Source: Yamagishiella unicocca (taxonomy: Eukaryota > Chlorophyta > Chlorophyceae > Chlamydomonadales > Volvocaceae). Taken from it: 64,000 nt of DNA. The notes under the pieces are model-generated. The model saw only the letters and a program-made list of their open reading frames with translations. It had not been told where the DNA came from and did not search any database. A program made the position numbers and the translations under genes. The DNA lies in the NCBI GenBank assembly GCA_003116995.1, contig BDSL01000010.1:930001-994000 (forward strand), in the 5' to 3' direction. Below, one piece after another: positions 45,906 to 57,132 of this stretch; the stretch's first letter is position 1; each line of letters starts with the position of its first letter.

Positions 45906-48900
45906 ATGGTCCGCCCAGCGCTTATGTTCACCTTCGCTTGGGTTATGACTTTTATAGTGATAGATTCGGCTATTCTGCCAGTGGCTGCTGCTTCAGGTGA
46001 GGTCAAAGTCCCTTCCCAACTTCTCGTATTGACGGCGTTAAAGGCTGAATCACTTGCGTTTATTGCATAGCAGTAATGCTAATATATATGAAAATCGGAA
46101 TAGATCAATCGAAGGGGTCCCCTATGTGTAGTCAGGCGGCGTTCGGCCGGCGTTGTTGATGCTTTATGGCTTAATGCTCAAAAGCGACCGTTGATATCAG
46201 GTCGGATATCAAACTCATATTGGAATCGATGCTCAGGTGCTGTCGCGACGCGAAGGATACTTGGCGTCCAATCAGGCGCCATCACGACCGGCGCACAGTG
46301 GCCGTCCTTTTCGCCGGCGCCGTCCTCGCCCTTCCCTGGCCCAGCGATGGCGCCAGGGCCATCTGCTTCAAATCCGCCTAGGCCACTGGCAGCACCGTCC
46401 ACGCCCAGCCGACCGCGACCGCTGACGCCGTTCATGCCGCTCAGGCCGGCGCCGCTAGGACCACTCGGGTCGCTTTTGGCAAAGCCTCCGCTTAACCTAG
46501 TGATAACGACGGCTGCGACCCGGCCGCCCGCTTCTGCGGCGCCGTTGGCGTCGCCACAGTTGCCATCGGAGGCATCTGCACCACAGCCGAAGCGGCCACC
46601 ATCTGATTCTGCCGGGCCGGCCCAGCTGCGGCCAACGGCTCCTCCAGTGCACTCACCTCTCCCGGTATTGCCATCAGGGCCCTCCGGATCCCCGCCGCTG
46701 AGGCCGCAGCCAACACCAATAGCGGCAGGTGGGCCGCCAGTCATACGATCACTAGCACCAGCGGACTTGCCTCCACCACCGCCGGCGAAGCTCCCGGCAG
46801 TGCCAGCAGGGTCATCTCCACCAACGGCAACTACGGCTCCTTCCAGCCCTGCAGTCTCAGGTGCATCGCTGCCGTACCCATCTCCAGCACCCTCGCCATC
46901 CGGTTGGGTACCGCCGACCCCCTCCGCGCGGCTCCCAGTGAGGCCGCAACCAGAGGCAGGCGACCCGCCACCAGCCCCTTCACCGACGGCGCCCTCAGAC
47001 CCACCATCACCCAAACCGCTGAGGTCTTTGCCTAGCCCATCGGTTTCACTTCCACCACTCTCGCCCCCGTCTTCAGCGCCCTTGCCCTCTGCACGACCCC
47101 CGCTGAGGCCGCAGCCACCGCCAGTCATGGTGGCCCAGCCGCAACGGGGCCCTTCATCGGCGGTGCCAGCAGTACCAGCAGGGCCACCTCCGCTAACACC
47201 ATTGGGGCCTCCAGCAGCGCCAGCAAGCCCACCTCCGCCAATGCCGACGAGGCTTCCGCCTAGCCCTGCGGCTTCAGCCCCACCGAGCTCAGGTCCGTCC
47301 CCAGCACCGCCATCATCAGGTGCAGGTCCACCACTGCCCTCCGCATCTCCCCCGCTAAGGCCGCAGCCCGAGCCAATCGCGGCAGCTCAGGGCCCTTCCC
47401 CTGCGGTGTCAGGCAGCCCACCATCACCCACTCCAGCGAAGCCCCCGGCAGTGCTTGCAAGACCACCTTCGCCACCACCCCCTAAGCCTCCGGCCGCACT
47501 TGCAAGACCACCGTCACCACCGCCGCCGAAACCTCCGGCAATGCCAGCAAGACCACCTTCACCACCGCCGCCAAAGCCTCCGGCCGTACTTGCAAAACCA
47601 CCTTCACCACCGTCGGCGAAACCTCCGGCAATGCCAGCAAGACCACCTTCACCACTGCCGCCAAAGCCTCCGGCCGTACTTGCAAAACCACCTTCACCAC
47701 CGCCGCCGAAACCTCCGGCAATGCCAGCAAGACCACCTTCACCACCGCCGCCGAAACCTCCGGCAATGCCAAGAAGACCACCTTCACCACCGCTGCCAAA
47801 GCCTCCGAACTCACTCGCAAGACCACCTTCACCACAGCCACCCAAGCCTCCAGTCTTACTCGCAAGACCGCCTTCACCACAGCCCCCGAAGCCTCCGAGA
47901 GTGCCGCCTTCACCACCTTCACCACAGCCTCCGAAGCCTCCGACAGTGCGGCCTTCACCACCTTTACCACAGCCGCCGAAGCCTCCGGCAATGCCAGCAA
48001 CACCACCTTCACCACAGCCGCCCAAGCCTCCTTCAGAACCAGCAAGCCCACCGCCACCACCGCCACCGCGGCCGCCGGCAGTGCCAGCAAGCCCACCACC
48101 ACCACCGCCACCGCGGCCGCCGGCAGTGCCAGCAAGCCCACCACCACCACCGCCACCGCGGCCGCCGGCAGTGCCAGCAAGCCCACCACCACCACCGCCA
48201 CCGCGGCCGCCGGCAGTGCCAGCAAGCCCACCAACACCACCGCCACCGCGGCCGCCGGCAGTGCCAGCGTCACCACCTTCGCCACAGCCGCCGAAGCCAC
48301 CGACAGCAGGAGCAAAGCCACCTTCGCCACAGCCGCCGAAGCCGCCGACAGCAGCAGCAAAACCACCTTCGCCGCAGCCGCCGAAACCGCCGACAGCAGC
48401 AGCAAAACCACCTTCGCCACAGCCGCCGAAGCCGCCGACAGCAGCAGCAAAACCACCTTCGCCACAGCCGCCGAAGCCGCCGACAGCAGCAGCAAAACCA
48501 CCTTCGCCACAACCGCCGAAGCCGCCGACAGCAGCAGCAAAACCACCTTCACCACTGCCGTCGAAGCCTCCGACAGCACTGACGAAGTCACCTTCGCCAC
48601 AGGCGCCGAAGCCTTCGGCAGCGCCAACCAAGCCTCCACTACAGCCGCCGAAGGCACCGACGGCACCAGCGAAGCCTCCTTCGCCACAGCCGCCGAAGCC
48701 TCCGACAGCACCAGCGAAGCCACCTTCGCCACAGCCGCCAAAGCCTCCGACAGCGCCAACCAAGCCTCCACTACAGCCGCCGAAGGCACCGACGGCACCA
48801 GCGAAGCCACCTTCGCCACAGCCGCCGAAGCCTCCGACAGCACCAGCGAAGCCACCTTCGCCACAGCCGCCAAAGCCTCCGACAGCGCCAACTAAGCCTC

Positions 48901-51029
48901 CACTACAGCCGCCGAAGGCACCGACGGCACCAGCGAAGCCTCCTTCGCCACAGCCGCCAAAGCCTCCGACAGCGCCAACCAAGCCTTCACTACAGCCGCC
49001 GAAGCCACCGACGGCACCAGCGAAGCCTCCTTCGCCGCAGCCGCCGATGCCACCAGCAATGCCGGCTACACCGTCCTCACCAGAGCCTCCAAAGCCTCCG
49101 GCAATGCCGCCTTCACCCCCTTCACCACAGCCGCCTTCACCACCACCACCACAGCTGCCTTCACCACCTTCGCCAACGCCGCCGGAGCCTTATGCATTGC
49201 CATCAAGCCCGCCTTCGGCACAGCCGCCTACGACTCCGGCGGCGTCCGCAGACCTCCCTGGACCCCCTGCGACACCCCCAGCGACCCCACTTGTGCCGGC
49301 GGAAGGGTCACAGTGGGTTGCCCCGCCTCCTTGCAAGGCAGTCCTGCCCGCGAGGCCATCCTCTCCATCAACGCCGGCGCGGCCGCCGGCTCATCCAGGC
49401 CCTCCAGAAGAAGGCGGACCTTTTCGCCCCCTCTCCCCCGCGCCTGGATCCGGTACGGCGGAGCCAGCAGGGCCGTACGGCACGCCGGAGGCGCCGCTCA
49501 GCCCCGAGCCTGCATCCGAGGATTCGCGTCCGCCCTCGAATCCGAGCACGCCCCCATGCCGGGAGGGGGCCGAGCCGCCGTCGTCCAGCCTCGCGCCCGA
49601 GCGCGCTTCGCCCTTTCCAAGCCCGGCAACGCCGCCAATGCCACCGGCGGCACCCCCAAGGCAGCCGCGCGCGCCGCCGCGCAAGCCGCGCAAGAAAGAT
49701 CGCTCGCCACCGCCGCCGCCGCCAGCCCGGCTGCTGGACACCCCTCCACAGCCCCCCGGCCTGCCCGCAATGCCTCTGCCCCCCGACATGCCGGCCGAGC
49801 CCAGCCTGCCGCCTCCGCCCGTTCCGCCCAGGCCGCCGCCGCGCTCGCCGCCGCCTCGGTCCGTCACGTACAGTGGCCTGACCGGCCTCGACGGCGGCAG
49901 CTGCAGCGACGCCCAGGCTACGCTAGACCGGATCAATCGCTATCGTGCCTTGCACCAGGCCGGGCCGCTGCGGTGGGACAGCCAGCTGGCCGGCCTGGCG
50001 CAGGACTATGCTGACAGGCTTGCCAGCACCGGCTGCACGACGTCGCTGACTCATTCATCTCTCGGCGAGCTGCTGTACTGGGAGACCGGCGCGGCGATGA
50101 CGTGTCGCTATGCGGTGCTGGACTGGTATGGGGAGGTGAGTGGAGCCGGCGGTGGTGGTGGTGGTAGTGGTGGTTGGGGGGGGGAGGGGGGAGGGGAGGA
50201 ATAATTGACGAGGGCTCGGAGGAGGGGGAAGGGGAGGAATACAGGACGAGGGCTCGGGGGCCGGGTGGGTGCTGCCGCGGCTATACAGCTCCATTGGTGC
50301 CGTGCCTGCCTGCTAGGGAACGGTCGTGGTAGGGGAGGGCGCGGCTGCGTTGCATGCAGTGATGGTGGTGGTGATGGTGGTGGTAATGGTGGTGGTGATG
50401 ATGAGGGTCCGCTGTCTGTCTGGATCGATCCCAGCTGATGAGCCCCGCCCGCGCGCCCCCGCGATCCCCCTGTGTTGCCACCGCGCTGCAGTCGGCGGTG
50501 TACAACTTCGACACGCCGACTCCCTTCATGGACAACGTGGCGTTCAACAGGAATGACGTCAGCCACTTTACGCAGGTGACGGTTTCAGTCTCTTAGGGTT
50601 TAGGGCTAGCGGCAGCCGCTATGATCGCCGACCTGGCGCTGATGCATCGCCGCCGGTACTTGGCATATGCATTGCGTTAGTGGCGGCCATCGGGCCATGG
50701 CGAGCTTTTGCGATGCGAGGAGCTCACTCCTAACAATGTTCGGTGCCCCATGCGAGATGCTGCGTACACGCCTTGTTGCAAAGATGCTACGTAAAAAGTC
50801 TTGTGGCACAACCTGCACATACCGTTGATCCGTTGTGCTACCGGAAGCCGTTGGCATTTAAACCGTGTCCTTTTCGCCACGTGTGCGCAGCTGGTGTGGC
50901 GGTCAACGACCTCAGTCGGTTGCGGCGTCAAGACGTCGTACTCCGGGTACTACAGTCCGTGCTCCTTTGTCGCCTGCCGGTTCAGCAGCCCCGGCAACAG
51001 GAAGGGAGACTACTTTTTCCAACAAAATG
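45906..51029 (+). CDS. Secreted CAP/PR-1-domain protein with a very long Pro-rich stalk (4 exons seen, 3' end unresolved)
   Basis: Predicted extracellular-matrix glycoprotein. Exon 1 (45906-45996) encodes a signal peptide starting MVRPALMFTFAWVMTF and ending ILPVAAAS. Exon 2 (46201-50135) joins in phase. It carries about 1200 residues dominated by PPSPQPPKPP and PPPPPPRPP units, typical of hydroxyproline-rich volvocine wall proteins. A CAP domain starts at GSCSDAQATLDRINRYRALH (His and Glu at THSSLGELLYW). Exons 50492-50575 and 50891-51029 complete it with VSHFTQ|LVWRSTTSVGCG and FVACRFSSPGNRKGDYF, matching both CAP signatures and the family's cysteines. The exon ends in phase 1 at GTGAGC (51030). 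The last exon is uncertain: reading through gives a stop near 51142, and an acceptor near 51320 is another option. The stalk repeats show recent tandem duplication. Confidence 0.9.
47450..49060 (+). repeat. In-frame tandem repeats coding the Pro-rich stalk
   Basis: Several nested repeat families: PPSPPPPKPPAMPAR-like units (47.5-47.8 kb), five near-identical 45-bp units coding PPPPPPRPPAVPASP (about 48.03-48.26 kb), then PPSPQPPKPPTAAAK and PPSPQPPKPPTAPAK units to 49.06 kb. All unit lengths are multiples of 3, unlike the intronic minisatellites of this window. Confidence 0.9.
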
Positions 51030-53100
51030 GTGAGCGGCGAAACCGACGTCATAGCGCTAAACCCGAGGACCTAGGCCTCGCGAGGGTTTGGGACCGGAAG
51101 AAGGTCGAGATCGCATCCGTTCCTCACGTTAAGGCGCTTTAGGAACTTGGGATACAGGTTACGGTACGGACGTCTCTGGGCAGCTGGCGCTTGGGAACAA
51201 AGATCAAGGGAATCCGAATGAAGACACGGGAGTTCGGGGCATAGGCTGTGACTTGCCTTCGGAGGGATGAGGGCACGCACCAACAACAAACTGTAGGCAA
51301 CGAACTGTACGGCGACAGGTTATTCGACACGTAAGCCGTTGTCTAACGGTGTGCTTACTGCCCTCGCCGTTGCCTGCGCCGCATCCTCCGTCGTATGCGT
51401 GCGCCGTACGGGCCCTCCCGAGACCTTACCCACGGCAACGCACCCGCGCCGGCGCCCACCGTAGACCCTCCTACCGCTGCCACTTGCATGTTAACCTCAG
51501 CGGTAACCCGCCTTCGTACGGCGCCTGCCCCTCACTGCCGCCCCCTCGAACGCGCAGTGTTGCCAAAGATTGCCGTCTGACCGCCGCGGCTCGGGCGGCT
51601 GGTGAGCTGTGAGCTGCCTGCATGACCACATCCGCCACTCACCTCGGCGCGCTGCGACACGTGTAGCGCCTGCGGCCGCACACTGACACGACAACGGCGG
51701 CCGCACATGACACGACAACGGCGGCCGCACGTGACACGACAGCAGTTTGGGTTTGGACCGAATACCCGACAGACGTACAGGAGAGGGTACGAGTACCACA
51801 GAGGCACACGTTTCTGCGGCAGCCTGAGGACGGATCGGGTCGCGCTTGAGCACCCTTTGATTGGGCGCGGCCCACGCAGCGGCTGGGGCTGGGGCTCCCG
51901 TGCGTTGTTTGTACACAATTTTCGTACGCGTTGTTCGTACGCATTGCTTTTCGTACACATGAGAATGAGGGGCGACCATGTTGATGGGATCGTGTGTGTG
52001 AGAATCGTTGCTTCGCGAGCTGACCGTCGGCGGCAACACGGACACGCGACTGGCGGCATACGGATGGAAGTGTAGGAGCTACTCGCAAGGGGGTCGTGGA
52101 TGCTAGGCGAGGGGTGAGGAGCGATCAGGTAGACGAGCGACCATGTAGATGAGGCCGCGCACCGAAGGAGCCGGATGCTGACGGCAGCGGACTGTGGAGA
52201 AGCCTCGACTCCAGGGCGGACTGTGTGAACTCATTGCATGGACGGACGGACTGTGTGCATCGTGCGGCTTCGGAGCCCGCGCGTGAAAATTTTGACTGAA
52301 CTTTTACTGTACTTGCTGGCCAGGGTCGGCGTCGTTCGTTGTCTTTACGCAGCCATTCAAACTTGTCATGACCTAGAATCGGACCTCGTGTGCCTGTTTC
52401 GTTATTTTCGTCTTGGCATTGCTTGCTGCGTGTCTCATGTTTCGGCGGGCTATAGCGCTTTGTCAGGGACGGTGCTGGAGCCGCAAGGGTTTCTAACCTC
52501 GTGCTCTGCAAATCTTGGGGGATGTACGTGGGCCTAGGATCCGCTATTCACCTTCTTCTTTCGCGTGGTTTCGGGGCTTGGGGCTCACTGGGTGGAGGCG
52601 GCTCTCTTTCCTGATGCCCCACGGTCCCCACTATGACCAAGTTTTGGCGTCCTGGGATTTTCACTCGAGGGTTGCACGCACATCGAGGGCTGCTGAGTAT
52701 TGCCCCGAGGGCGACTGTGAAGGGCTGCAAGCCCTTGAGCAGGTGTGCAGGGCGTGGTACAGATGTAGTAGTAGTAAGTAGCATGCTTATCGATGAAGTC
52801 GCACTTGACTGTACGTGTCATGCATTGTTGGATCCGCGCGGACATTGCAGCCGTGTGGAGGGCGGTGTGCCATGGGCACGATCGGTTTGGAAGCAGGTGT
52901 GGGCGTGTATATTTCCGTACAAAGAGATAGATAGTTGTGCTAGGCTTCGGATTGTCGAATGGTTGCCAGGATGCGCGCTACTTTGGCGCAGCGCAAGTAC
53001 GGTAGCATGCATGGTTTGTTGGCTATGTCCATAAATCTTCACGGAGGTTATACCAGCCTGGCGCAGTATGTGGAGCGCGCGTTGCGGTGACTGCGCGTAT
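51030..53100. other. 3' part of the CAP-domain gene and gene-free DNA
   Basis: The terminal exon and 3' UTR of the CAP-domain gene should begin here. A 22-bp tandem repeat (GACACGACAACGGCGGCCGC) occupies 51685-51742. Otherwise no domain or splice chain is visible. Confidence 0.45.
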
Positions 53101-53110
53101 ACCGTGTTCC

Positions 53111-53660
53111 TTAAAGTACTCGAGAGGCAGAGGTGCCGGTTTTGAAGGCTGCAATAGCCCACTGCAAGCCACGGCAAGTCCCGATCCCAACACTCCGGCC
53201 ATTGCCATACAGCACAATATTGCGCAAACCCTTCTTCACCACCTGCACGATTCGCTCGGCCGCACCATCCGCCTGCGGGTGATTCGCCGACGTCTCACGG
53301 TGGTCAATCAAGCACTGCCGCAACAACTCATCAAGGCCCCTTGGAACTCAGCTCCCTGATCCGTCAACACCTCTGCAGACGCCGAAAACCGGGCAAGCAC
53401 ATTCTGAAGAAACGCCTGAGCCGTGCTGTCCGCCGTCTTGTCGCGCAGCGGAACTAGCTCTATGTGCTTCGTGTAACGCCCAATAGCGACCATGACAGAA
53501 GTAAACACATCCTTGGTCTCAGGCAGTGGCCCAGCCAAGTCTACGCCCCAGCGGTAGAAGGGTCCACGCACGGCCGGAGGTTGTAGCACCTCCGGAAGAA
53601 CGCCTCCCGTCGTGTTAGCCTGATCGCACACCTTGCACGCACTGACCACCGCGCTCACAT
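53111..53660 (-). pseudogene. LTR-retrotransposon integrase fragment, frameshifted
   Basis: The minus-strand frame 53658-53308 carries the CxxC end of an integrase zinc region (ACKVCDQA) and the core motifs FYRWGVDLAGPLP and EVLTDQGAEF. These hold the first two acidic residues of the D,D,E triad. The overlapping frame 53326-53111 continues with NHPQADGAAERIV, which holds the third. The two halves are out of register by one base near 53325, so this copy is inactive. Style and spacing suit a Ty3/gypsy-type element. No reverse transcriptase, primer site or LTR was found beside it. Confidence 0.85.
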
Positions 53661-53849
53661 CTATCCCCAGACATGTCGTGCCGTGTCATCATCCCACACG
53701 TCACTCAGACCCATGCCATCCGCGGCGTCAATCGCCTCCGTAACCGCGGCCACGTGCAGTCTGTTGCCTGCATGCAAGCCTGTTCCCTACCCTCTCTTGC
53801 CATCGCCGTTGCTTGGGTTGTCTGGGGAAGCGGGGATTTCCCGTCGAAT

Positions 53850-53925
53850 CGGCACCATCAGCGTTGGCAAAGGAAGAAATTACATAGCTCAACTACGTAG
53901 TTTCTTCCTTCGGAAGAAAAAACGT
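53850..53925. repeat. Imperfect inverted repeat around AAGGAAGAAA
   Basis: AAGGAAGAAATTACATAG at 53871 is followed by CTACGTAGTTTCTTCCTT, giving near-complementary arms. It could be the end of a small inverted-repeat element next to the retrotransposon fragment. Confidence 0.55.
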
Positions 53926-54239
53926 ATCACAAGTACTTATGTGCCACCATTACAAACGCTAAAACATGCAAAACCTGCACCATTTCAAATCCGTCCATCA
54001 TTTGATGGTCCTAACTACCCTGTTCGCGCATGGGCAGGCACTATGCCCCACCAGCTCAAACCATGGCTAAATGGTTAGCAGCATTGCTCCCTCGCTACAC
54101 AAAGCTCACGCTCGACGCAGGGAGCTCCATCCCGATCAGGCATGCGCCACGTCAGCAGCACTGTTCCGCTGTACAACAAAGCGGCAGAAATGCACACAAG
54201 CACCCCACAGGAAACTCCACCATATGCGGATGCAGCATG

Positions 54240-54375
54240 TGTTGAATTTAAACGCTACGATATCGATGTTAAGATCCTTAACCCAGTCACGCACTTCGTT
54301 CTTGAAGAACATGTAGGTGAAGACCAGGAACCCAAACACCATAATGAACGGCGCAGCCAAGCCGACCCCTGCCAA
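54240..54375 (-). other. Possible exon with a transmembrane helix
   Basis: After an ATTGGCAG acceptor the minus strand reads VGLAAPFIMVFGFLVFTYMF then FKNEVRDWVKDLNID, a hydrophobic helix followed by a charged segment. It looks more like protein than chance sequence, but no family is recognised. It may belong with the coiled-coil segments upstream at 55.1-55.7 kb. Confidence 0.35.
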
Positions 54376-54480
54376 TGAATGTGTGTGCCTCCTGCCTCGC
54401 AACTGCCATGCGGCAAGAAGCCATGACAGCTGCGCCGAGGGCCATCCACATAACAGGTGCAAAAAATTACGATTTGGCAC

Positions 54481-54541
54481 TGTTCCTTGTCCGCCTGCAT
54501 GGTGCGCTTGTCAAAAATACCATGCAGGCGGACAAGGAACA
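54481..54541. repeat. Perfect 23-bp inverted repeat (15-nt loop)
   Basis: Arms 54481-54503 and 54519-54541 (TGTTCCTTGTCCGCCTGCAT GGT and its exact complement). Pairing extends outward with one mismatch. Confidence 0.95.
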
Positions 54542-55139
54542 CTGCCAAGCCAACGATCCGGGGCAGCATTAATATGAACCCAAAGACTCATGTGAGGAGT
54601 GCCAGGCAGTACACCCAAAGCTGTCGATGCGCTCCTGTTAGCATGCACGCCGCCAGGGCTAGCAGTATGCTGCTCCAACGTGCAGCAGCTGCCAGTCAAG
54701 AGGTCTTCTTCTTGCCCAAATTCTGCACAAAAGGGTTTGGAGTCCACAGCTTTTGAGAGTCCAGGTCACCAAGCAAATCAGTCCTTACGAAAGGCTAGGT
54801 ACTGGCTACAAACAAGAATTCCCATAGCGCACCTCCTGTAGGGGCCTCGTAGCCCACTGATACCAGGAAGCCTCGACCTCCTCAATGAGAGTTGTCTTGG
54901 GTGCCTGGTCGTTGCGAAGATCGACGTCTGCACGACCTGAGCAAAGTGTGACGGAAAGGAGCGAGGGCTGCAATATTACCTTCGGGCGGACAAGCGGACA
55001 GCCGAATGCGACTGAATCATCAACCGCTTATAGTACAGCCTTAAGCACGGGGAACGTGCTTCAGGGGAAAGGCAACAGAATGAGTATGTTGCAATCCCTC
55101 CCCTCAGTTGTAATCTCTGCCATTATACCCCCATCCCAC

Positions 55140-55703
55140 TCCTGCCGTGCCCGCCCCCACTACAAGCACACATTTTGCACGCTCCACCTCCTCCATGCGT
55201 CCGTATTCTATTTGCAGCTGCAATGTCTCCTTACGCTGAAGCAGAAGCGCCATCTCCGTTTCTGCCTTCTGCTTATGCAGAAGCGCCTCCACTACTGCGG
55301 TTGCATGGACATAACAATGGGGCATGGAAAACAGACCGGATATTGGGCTGTAAGCTTAAATGGACGGCGAGCTTTGGCGGCAGCAGCAGATTTTGTAAGT
55401 ATCAGCAGTCGAAAAACATCGCCGCTCGGCAGTGTCAGGAGACCACTTGTGAGGACTGTTAACGCACCGCAGCCTGGCCAGCTTAAATTCACGCCCAGAG
55501 GCAACGCGTGCGGGGATAGCAACGGGATCCCTCCTGGCATATTCCCGAAGACGTTTGCCATCCGACTCAGCCAAGGTGCTCTCCTTCTGAAGCTCTTTCA
55601 ACTGCTCATGTAGGCGCTTTTCCAGCTTCACCCCGTCTCGCATCAGCTGCTCGTCCTTCGCACGGATGAGCTCCTCTTTCTTGCAAATTGCTTGAGCTCG
55701 GAA
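55140..55703 (-). CDS. Two exon-like coiled-coil segments of an unidentified protein (partial)
   Basis: Downstream of a GCGTGCAG acceptor at 55704, the minus strand reads KKEELIRAKDEQLMRDGVKL and KRLHEQLKELQKESTLAESD with heptad-like Leu/charged spacing. A second segment after CAACCGCAG (about 55310) reads EALLHKQKAETEMALLLQRK and QLQIEYGRMEEVERAK. Both look like cytoplasmic coiled coil. Donors are weak and no start exon was found. MALPTIEDVKMRM at about 55938 is a possible but unproven start. Function unknown; possibly a gene remnant broken by the neighbouring transposon insertions. Confidence 0.45.
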
Positions 55704-56289
55704 TGCTGTACTGCACGCTTGCTAACATTATTTGGAGGGTGCCAACACCCGCCTTCGGCCACCGTTATTGTAAGGCAACGTTAATCCTTGTGGCTAAAGG
55801 CAGATTCCCCGCCTTAACGGCGAGGAGGCGAAATCGAGCATAGCGTACTGTACTGCAACCGATTCTACCGGTCTAGTAGAAATTCAATCGGAGAATGGCC
55901 ATTCTCATCTTGACGTCCTCTATTGTGGGCAGCGCCATGGTCAAGCGACGCCGGATACCTTTGGGATTGTCGCTAGCGTGAGCACGGCCTGGGGCAAGCC
56001 AAGGAACGCTTCCTCTGCAGCAAGAAATAGGAACGCTTCCTCTCTCAAAGTATAATACTTGATACTGAAGTAAGGGATCGGAGTTCGCAGCGCAAAGTGT
56101 ATACGACCTATTACATATAAGTATGTTGCTGTGGCTTTTGGTTAAGCCGCCCCTCGCACAATTACACCGGTGGGACGAGATGGCAACAGCCGTATTCCCC
56201 ATGCAAAAAATTCCGTACACTTACTGCACACAGAAGTCTATGCCAATCTCAATCCGATCTCAATGCTCGGTCGCTGGGTTGAGGGAACT

Positions 56290-56671
56290 GCCCGAAATGG
56301 ATGCTGAACGTGAGCTAGAGGAGGTGACGGGGTTTTCTGCTATTAACGAGGGTCTGCTTATGGGCATTCCTGAGAGGAACAGCAAAGACATCGATACTAA
56401 TGCTTTTGGGCGTACATTGGTCAAGGTTTGCCGCGAGCGGGAAATGGTCATCCTTAACGGGCGTGTTACGGGAGACGTGGAGGGTAAATGCACATTCAGG
56501 CACATCAATGGTAGGGGTAACAGCATGATAGATCTGTTTATTGCGTCGGCTGCGTTGTCTTTTAAGGCCTCTGAGCTCAGGGTCGGGCACATCCCCGTTG
56601 CTGTAGGAGACAGAGTGGGCGACCTTCTAAGCGACCACTGCCCAGTCTCTCTGTCTAATATAAATAGCTAG
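56290..56671 (+). pseudogene. LINE-type endonuclease (EEP) fragment
   Basis: The frame contains LVKVCREREMVILNGRVTGD, then GKCTFRHINGRGNSMIDLFI and a terminal LLSDHCPVSLS. These are the asparagine-glycine, S-x-ID and SDH motifs seen in the apurinic-like endonuclease of non-LTR retrotransposons. The N-terminal part and the reverse transcriptase are missing, so it is a truncated copy. It could share origin with the family-A 3' ends; this is not shown. Confidence 0.8.
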
Positions 56672-57132
56672 TACACCGTTTGGAGGACGGAAGCGTGGTA
56701 AGGGCTGTGTCAATTTCGACGTTAAGCAGGGTACCGGCGGGGCGCCACCCACAGGTGCCTCGGCCTGCATGCTTCTATGGCCTCGGTTCCTGACATGCCC
56801 TGGCGGCAGCGCCGTTCGGAACGTACGTCGAATCGCCATCACCATTCGTAAGTTGAACGGCAAAGGCCGACCCATGGGTCGGTGGTAGCAAAGGAGTGCA
56901 ACATGGTCTTGCAGCAGAAGTTTGCACTATGGCGCCGGCTGAAGCACTGGAGTGAAGGACACTAGCAAAGCTTCCACTTGCTTACGAACGTCGTCGCTGT
57001 CTGGAAGATGAGGTCGACGCACGGCGCACAGCCCCGCATGCCTTGGCCGTAAGAATGCATGGCTGCACACACGTATCTTCCCGCGCCCGCTCATCTTTCC
57101 TCTTTCCTACGTGACACATCCCATGCCGCAGG

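Noticed and set aside
47387..48982. 531-codon minus-strand Gly-rich frame
   Set aside because: It is the antisense shadow of the Pro-rich stalk exon; CCN codons read as NGG in reverse.
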